64,000 bases of DNA from Plantago ovata. Taxonomy: Eukaryota > Streptophyta > Magnoliopsida > Lamiales > Plantaginaceae. The DNA lies in contig CM051455.1 of assembly GCA_028274465.1 (NCBI GenBank), positions 53,400,738-53,464,737 on the forward strand, read 5' to 3'. Shown here piece by piece: positions 58,317-64,000 of the stretch. A program made the position numbers and the translations under genes. Under the pieces are notes generated by a model. It searched no databases, was not told the origin of the DNA, and saw nothing but the letters and a program-made list of their open reading frames with translations. How positions within the stretch are numbered: position 1 is the stretch's first letter; each line of letters opens with the position of its first letter.

Positions 58317-58919
58317 TGATAGTGTATATGTCCTAGAGACAATCTTTATTAAGGGCATGCAACCCTTATAAAGGGCATATATGTACTATTACACAGGTCA
58401 ACGTAATATAATATATGTTTGTTGTTTGACTATTGAGTATCGCTTTCATATTTATATTACACCAGACATACAGCATGTCATATCTCTATTTCTGTCTGTA
58501 TTGATATTAAACATGTCCCCTCGGATAGATGACCGATCACACAGATAGTGGGAGCTATGTGAGTTATCATCTATCCCAAAACTCTCCCTAGTCGAGGTTC
58601 ATCTCGGATGTAGGGGTCTGAATGAACCAGCTGAGACTAGTATGCGTGAAGGTTATACTTGTTAGAGAAAGTGTGAGCCGATCTCACGGCCACGGAACGG
58701 ATTGTTGGACAATCAAGAAACGTCCCATAACTACGCATAGTTGTTCGAAGGGTGATTACAGAACAATGGAAGTACCCACCGGACACTCCCATCGATGTAT
58801 ACTCTACACCGAAGTGTCTATGGGAACCGGTAAGTTGTCGAAGTGATGCCAGTCGTCCTTTGGACTTACAGGACTTTATCATCACATTTGTTGCCCCATA
58901 TCCTTGGTGGACCCGTCGA
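58317..58919 (+). repeat. Right LTR portion of the copia element
   Basis: Starts TGATAGTGTATATGTCC immediately after the purine tract and matches 60656-61259 with about 13 differences in 603 bases. It ends at ACCCGTCGA, where block X' begins; the five bases GTCGA are shared by both sides of the junction. Confidence 0.92.
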
Positions 58920-60655
58920 AGGACTACTAAATCACCTTACACATCGATACTTCCGTAGACACTTTAATAGAATTAATCAGACGGTTTCTCGGTGGGTCAG
59001 TCAACACCCTCTAAGGTGTTTCATGTATCCATCATGAATGACCAAGTCATTCGTAGTTGTGAGAGTCACTACATTCCTCTAAGAGTATGATACAGATCGC
59101 ATGTCAATTTTAAACGTACGTCATTGATATTCCAAATCTCAATGACCTAGATTGGGACTAATTTAGGACTTACGTTCTGTCATCCAAATTCTCACACACT
59201 TAGTGATAATGTATAGCTCATGGGAACATTTTATAAAATTAATTATTATCTTAAACCACCAAATAGATAATTCAAAAATACGAAACCAATTAACTATACA
59301 ATATAATGAATAACAAACTGATTATGATATAAATACATATCAACCCATAAATAGTTCTGGATTATATCTAACCGTTTGGTACATTTGCATCTCACAGGCA
59401 TACAGCTACTCTCCATCTGAGAACCAGTCAATGGACGACCACAAAAATGAAACCAAATATTTCTTTTGAATAAAAAAATGTGCACAAAAATGGTTCTTAG
59501 CTGAAACTAAACGGCAACGAAATCTAAAGATACTCCTACAGTCCACTGAGAAAGCAACAAGAGTACTAAAATGTATTAAAATGAGAGTAACTACATTGGT
59601 GGTATATTTACCTTACAAATAGTAGAGACACCATAATAGGTCCGTAATGCAGAGTATTTAAATAGTACTCATACCACTTACGAATTCGATCTATTGATTA
59701 GTGGTACAAATAAGAAACAAATCTTAGAATAAAACAATGAAGTAAATTATGGGGAAAACTTGTCATCTCTACATAAATCATCAAGATCACTATCAGGATT
59801 ATTCAGGAAGACGAGTTAGCTCCATATATTTAACTTAATAGAATTGGACCATCTTCCCCTTAACATGCCTTATAAGGGGATAAGGTTATCCAATATTATA
59901 TGTTGATTTAAGTTCCTACTCACAAGCGATGTAGGATGGGGTTTAAAACGCCCCCTCACGTGTAGTCCGGTATGAACATCGGGTCTACAACGTGGACAAT
60001 GAACGCCGGAATACACATCGGCTCAAACCCAACACGGGTGACCATCATCAACTTGGGCCTGCTCTGATACCATATTAATTCTCCAACACTCTCCCCCACA
60101 CTCGTGGCCGATTTAACCTCTTTGGGGATGCCAATCGAGTGGAAATTTAATAAGGAGCGGAGTTTGTCTCTGGGGAGATTCGAACCCGGGTGGGCGGGAG
60201 CCAGATGGCTCTGATACCATATTCGAATTGGACCATCTCCTCCTTAAAATTTAGGCTTTGTAAGGGGAGAAGGTTATCCAATCTTATATGTTGATTTCAG
60301 GTACTACTCACAAACGATGTGGGATGGGATTTAACATAATTTTCATTCATCATCATCATAAATTCAGAGAGTTAAGGATATAACTTCGACAAAAGATATA
60401 TATATCTTTCAATTAATTAAAAGTATATTAAATATATTTTGAGAAAAAATTATCACACATTTACCAAATAGAGTATATGTCATTTTATTTTCTTGGCATA
60501 AAACCCGAGTCAGCCTGGGTTGACCCAGAATTGAACCGTAAAAACCTTGAAAAGTTACGAAACTCGGAATATTAGTATCATGGCCCGTCAAGACCTCCAG
60601 ATATCCCGAAATGATCGGGTGAGTTTGAAAACATAGGGACATATAAAGCTCCCTC
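58915..60655. repeat. Block X', second copy of the segmental duplication
   Basis: Near-identical copy of 50235-52913 without the 922-base MITE. It contains the second TRIM-like copy (59845-60336) and ends at the CCCTC that precedes the next LTR, just as X does. Confidence 0.93.
59845..60336 (-). mobile_element. TRIM-like element, duplicate copy
   Basis: Copy of 52105-52596 carried by the segmental duplication, with scattered single-base differences. Confidence 0.65.
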
Positions 60656-62757
60656 TGATAGTGTATATGTCCTAGAGACAGTCTTTATTAAGGGCATGCA
60701 GCCCTTATAAAGGGCATATATGTACTATTACACAGGTCAAGGTAATATAATATATGTTTGTTGTTTGACTATTGAGTATCGCTTTCATATTTATATTACA
60801 CCAGGCAAACAACATGTCATATCTCTATTTCTGTCTGTATTGATATTAAACATGTCCCCTCGGATAGATGACCGATCACACAGATAGTGGGAGCTATGTG
60901 AGTTATCATCTATCCCAAAACTCTCCCTAGTCGAGGTTCATCTCGGATGTAGGGGTCTGAATGAACCAGCTGAGACTAGTATGCGTGAAGGTTATACTTG
61001 TTAGATCAAGTGTGAGCCGATCCCACGGCCACGGAACGGATTGTTGGACAATCAAGAAACGTTCCCATAACTACGCATAGTTGTTCGAAGGGTGATTACC
61101 GAATAATGGAAGTACCCACCGGACACTCCCATCGATGTATACTCTACACCGAAGTGTCTATGGGAACCGGTAAGTTGTCGAAGTGATGTCAGTCGTCCTT
61201 TGGACTTACAGGACTTTATCATCACATTTGTTGCCCCATATCCTTGGTGGACCCGTCGATGTCAGCTCTGAATAAGCAGTTGACCCAAGACACGATCCAG
61301 GATTATGGCTACATACAAATGGGGATGATAAGTGTTTCTGTGAAGGATTCATCTCTCATGTGTAGCACAGGAGAGCACTGCTCATAGTCGTTCATAGTTG
61401 TGATTGGTAAAACCGCTGGCCAGCGTATCAATATTATTATGATAGTCATAATAGATATTGGATTCACCATCCAACTCACTGAAGACGCCCGTGGATGTAT
61501 TATTGGGATAGACACTTCATCAATTCTAGATGCATTCGAGTCAGTCAGATGAAGGGACGTTACCATCGCCGCGTTGAGCTCAACAGACTTCGCAACGAAA
61601 GGGTTTGCTTTGAGAAACCTCTCAAACGTCCTCACGTATTAATATTGCAAATGGAACCGTCTAGGAATTCCATTTTGCCTAGTCTAGGACTTGTTTAATA
61701 CAATGAGGCCCTATGGGTCACACTATGTGGTGATTCAGCTTATCCGAATATCCTTGAAGATGGAATCGCAATTAATTTGGAATTAATTGTGATTGATGGA
61801 TTATAATTGATTTGGATTTAATTATAATATTTTGTGGCTCAACTAATGATTTGGAATTGTTAATTGAATTGGTTGATTAATTGTATTTTATGTAAATACA
61901 ATTAAAGATTATATTTTAGAAATATAATAGATGTTTGATTTGAAAGGATATGTTAATTTAGAATTAATATATGCACATGGGAAAAATCTACTTGGAGTTT
62001 GAATTGCCTTAGAACTATAAGTGGGTCCCAAAATCGGGACCCACCTATCACCCTAGGGACGCGCGCGCGCAGATGGAGTAGGGGAAGGAGTTCGACTCCT
62101 TCCTCTATTAGAAGTCCAAGAGATAAGTTAGATTTTCCTGATTGAGTTCTAACTTGATTGGGAATGAATCTAGACTTGAATTGGTTTCCTAGTACGATAA
62201 GAATTAGATTCGTATTCCTTTATGAAGTCTAATTGATTATTCATTAGACTTCTATTGACTACTATATAGTAGACTATTAGAGAGCTTTTATCATGGTTGA
62301 TTCAACAGACATATTTTATATCATTCTTTCTACCAATTTTTTTAGAGAAAATAAAAGTTCTCCCCTACCTCCATACCAGCCACGCGCGCGCCACCCCTCA
62401 CCGGAGGAAAACCGCCGCCCCATCTTCTTGGCCACACAAAGAATATCCTAGCATTCTTTCTGATAAGCTGTTCATCCGTGGATAACAAGGTTGAGGTTCA
62501 AGGAGCTGGAAACTGACTTTTATTGTCTTGCAGATAATCAAAGTATTGCAGATATCTTCGACTTCGACGAAGGAGAAGATTCACCGGATTATTACGAAGA
62601 CTTGGAAGTTGTGCTTGCTTTAGGAGTATTGTAAGTCTTCTAATTGATGTGTTTAAATATATACGGTATATACATAATCAATTAACCTGCATGTTAAGAA
62701 AATTTTTGAAATTCCGCTGCGTACCCTAGGGGTAACTCTGACCGTATTTTATTACAG
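60656..62757 (+). mobile_element. Solo copia LTR of about 2.1 kb
   Basis: Begins TGATAGTGTATATGTCC and continues far past the point where the 58317-58919 copy stops, through GGCCCTATGGGTCACAC, the GC-alternating GACGCGCGCGCGC (62056-62069), a CACGCGCGCGCC leader-like part, and TGCGTACCCTAGGGGTAAC to about TATTTTATTACA at 62757. No gag or primer site follows. The left flank (CCCTC) and right flank (GCCTC) could be a one-base-altered target duplication. The exact right end is inferred. Confidence 0.75.
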
Positions 62758-63224
62758 CCTCCACCCCATAAAACTTTACCCATACACTATTTATAGGATT
62801 ATTTTAAAATATTTAAAAGAAATTGAGACAATGTTAAAAATATGATATGGTAATTTTTTTCAGATGAGTGAACTAAGTAATAAATAATGACAATTTAATT
62901 TAGTTGAGGTAAAAAAATTTGATTATTTTAATAGATAAAGTTAGTTTTTCGACCGACTCAAAATGTATAGTTGGTACAGTTTTGTAAGACAAAGAGAGTA
63001 TATGAATTGTTCATGGAATAATTTCATTCCAAGTGAGCCCGGGTAGTTTATTGATTTACACTCTCACTATTTAATGTCGTTACCATTATGATGTGATAAA
63101 AATCACAATACTCTTGACTAATCTGAGGAAGTATAAAAAAATCTAAAACTGGCTAAAAACAATCCTTGACATTAAAAGCTATTGTCAAAATTGACTCCAA
63201 AATGCTTGTCTCCACTTTAAACAG
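62758..63224. other. Intergenic DNA
   Basis: AT-rich. CGACCGACTCAAAATGTATAG and similar text at 62950-63000 resembles one end of a decayed Stowaway. No gene supported. Confidence 0.4.
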
Positions 63225-63556
63225 GCGGGAAGCAGCAACAGTCCACCAAGAAACAATTATGAAGGATATCAGCAGGCGAATGGATAACATGGAGGATATC
63301 AAAGTTCTTCATGGAGGATATCAAAGTTCTTTTTGCATATAGGGAAAAAAAACCATATTGCCGATGCACTAGCAAATGAAAGAAGGAAGAAAACTTATGG
63401 CAATGCTAATTCTAGTAGTTCTATTCAGTCTTTTGTACATGTTTGGATAGTTGCCCTTCCTGACTAGCTAGTGTAATGTTGCAAGACAATGTTGGAGTGC
63501 GGTTTGTAAATAACTTCTAAATAATGAAGTATGTTTTAATTTCGAAAAAGAAAAAA
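63225..63556 (+). mobile_element. LINE 3' fragment (RNase H end and tail)
   Basis: The plus strand reads HIADALANERRKKTYGNANS and on to VHVWIVALPD then stop, matching the end of a LINE RNase H (N-x2-AD-x-LA motif). This is followed by about 90 bases of 3' untranslated text (AATAATGAAGTATG) and an A-rich tail at 63545-63558. A 19-base phrase (GGAGGATATCAAAGTTCTT) is tandemly doubled at 63291-63331. Confidence 0.75.
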
Positions 63557-64000
63557 AATATATCAACACATTCACTAAACAATATACTCATGCTTTTATT
63601 AACAGATTGAGTAGAAAATAACCATAAAAGGAGTTTAAAAAAAGGAAATAAAAAAATCCTACTGATCTAAAACTTACAGCAGAGTTTATTGTCTTCTCGA
63701 CATGTTCAATCTTCGTCTTCAATAATTTCAAACGGTCAAACCTTTAGATTCCATGAGTTCCCCCATAGTTCTCTCGCTAGGACAATACTTTACCTCCAAA
63801 TTCTTCGGCAAACACGAAAACAAACAAATTCTAAGACCACACACAGGCCACAGGAAAGTAAAATTTGAAGAAGACATAGTAAATTGCATTTTTGTTCCTT
63901 TAAGTCTCAGTCCTCCATGTTTTTGGTCCCGCACTAGGCGAACTCAGCGAATTGAGTCATTTTCTTGCGTATAATTCGTCGTATGCAAGCTCTGAGCGCC
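63557..64000. other. Right edge, possible unidentified minus-strand exon
   Basis: On the minus strand between about 63812 and 63670, a stretch with protein-like composition (NLEVKYCPSERTMGELMESK, then KTKIEHVEKTINSA in another frame) ends at a good donor (AACTCTGCT then GTAAGT). This could be an exon of a host gene that continues beyond the window or a relic; I do not recognise it. Confidence 0.25.

Larger units (their letters stand above)
52914..58919 (+). mobile_element. Ty1/copia LTR retrotransposon, nearly complete but broken
   Basis: Parts in order: a left-end LTR remnant (52914-52960), a long non-coding leader (to about 54208) with three GGTAGGCGGCGCCC boxes, the gag-pol coding region (54209-58302), the purine tract CAAGTGGGAGAT next to the right LTR, and the right LTR portion (58317-58919). 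The gene order protease-integrase-reverse transcriptase-RNase H is that of copia. It carries a few breaks. Compared with the solo LTR at 60656 the right LTR differs at about 2% of positions by my count, suggesting an age of the order of a million years or less under usual plant rates. Confidence 0.93.

Noticed and set aside
62040-62400. CG-alternating tracts as Z-DNA regulatory sites
   Set aside because: Two short (CG)n runs inside an LTR; nothing else in the sequence supports a function.

Overview
The window is nuclear DNA of a flowering plant, most likely a eudicot. Its coding content is typical of plants: a TFIIB-like factor, an XS/XH protein of the RNA-directed DNA methylation pathway, a DUF1685 protein and tau-class glutathione S-transferase relics. 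The repeats are typical too: Ty1/copia elements, TRIMs, LINEs with an RNase H domain, MULE, hAT and Stowaway elements. The DNA is AT-rich and gene-poor, with no bacterial-style operons. I cannot name the species from the sequence.

Layout. 1-877: minus-strand, intron-free TFIIB-like gene cut by the window edge. 1120-6438: decayed minus-strand copia element with an intact 5-bp target duplication. 6622-7290: start of another copia element, next to the remains of a ribosomal protein L11 (uL5) gene with a LINE in its intron (7462-9121). 10040-11062: tau GST relic split by a second LINE. 11-14.5 kb: decayed repeats. 14.5-26.6 kb: a repeat nest built from two diverged copies (A, 14590-16165; B, 21800-26590) of a segment holding two promoter/short-ORF modules that face each other. 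Related single modules lie between them; one keeps a 62-codon ORF. Four members of one MULE-like MITE family, each with 9-10 bp target duplications and an internal array of palindromic GGAGC units, lie in this region.

26.6-33.3 kb: a tandemly duplicated unit carrying a TRIM, a 2.9-kb hAT-like element, a LINE tail and another hAT with a Stowaway inside. 34.3-35.1 kb: second GST relic and a LINE piece. 36.1-39.9 kb: XS/XH (FDM/IDN2-like) gene in six coding exons, with an apparent frameshift in exon 4. 41.2-41.9 kb: intact single-exon DUF1685 gene. 43.1-44.6 kb: a MULE-type N-terminal ORF whose 3' half dissolves into a higher-order GAAACTAG array.

45-50 kb: intergenic DNA with Stowaway and hAT-like MITEs. 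50.2-62.8 kb: one copia locus reshaped by tandem duplication. A flanking block occurs twice (50235-52913 and 58915-60655), separated by a nearly complete but broken copia element and followed by a 2.1-kb solo LTR. The window ends with a LINE 3' tail.

The host genes do not form a pathway together. The XS/XH gene belongs to the siRNA silencing machinery that normally acts on repeats like those filling the rest of the window. The most unusual structures are the palindrome-bearing MULE-MITE family, the facing promoter/ORF modules and the coding-to-noncoding GAAACTAG array.
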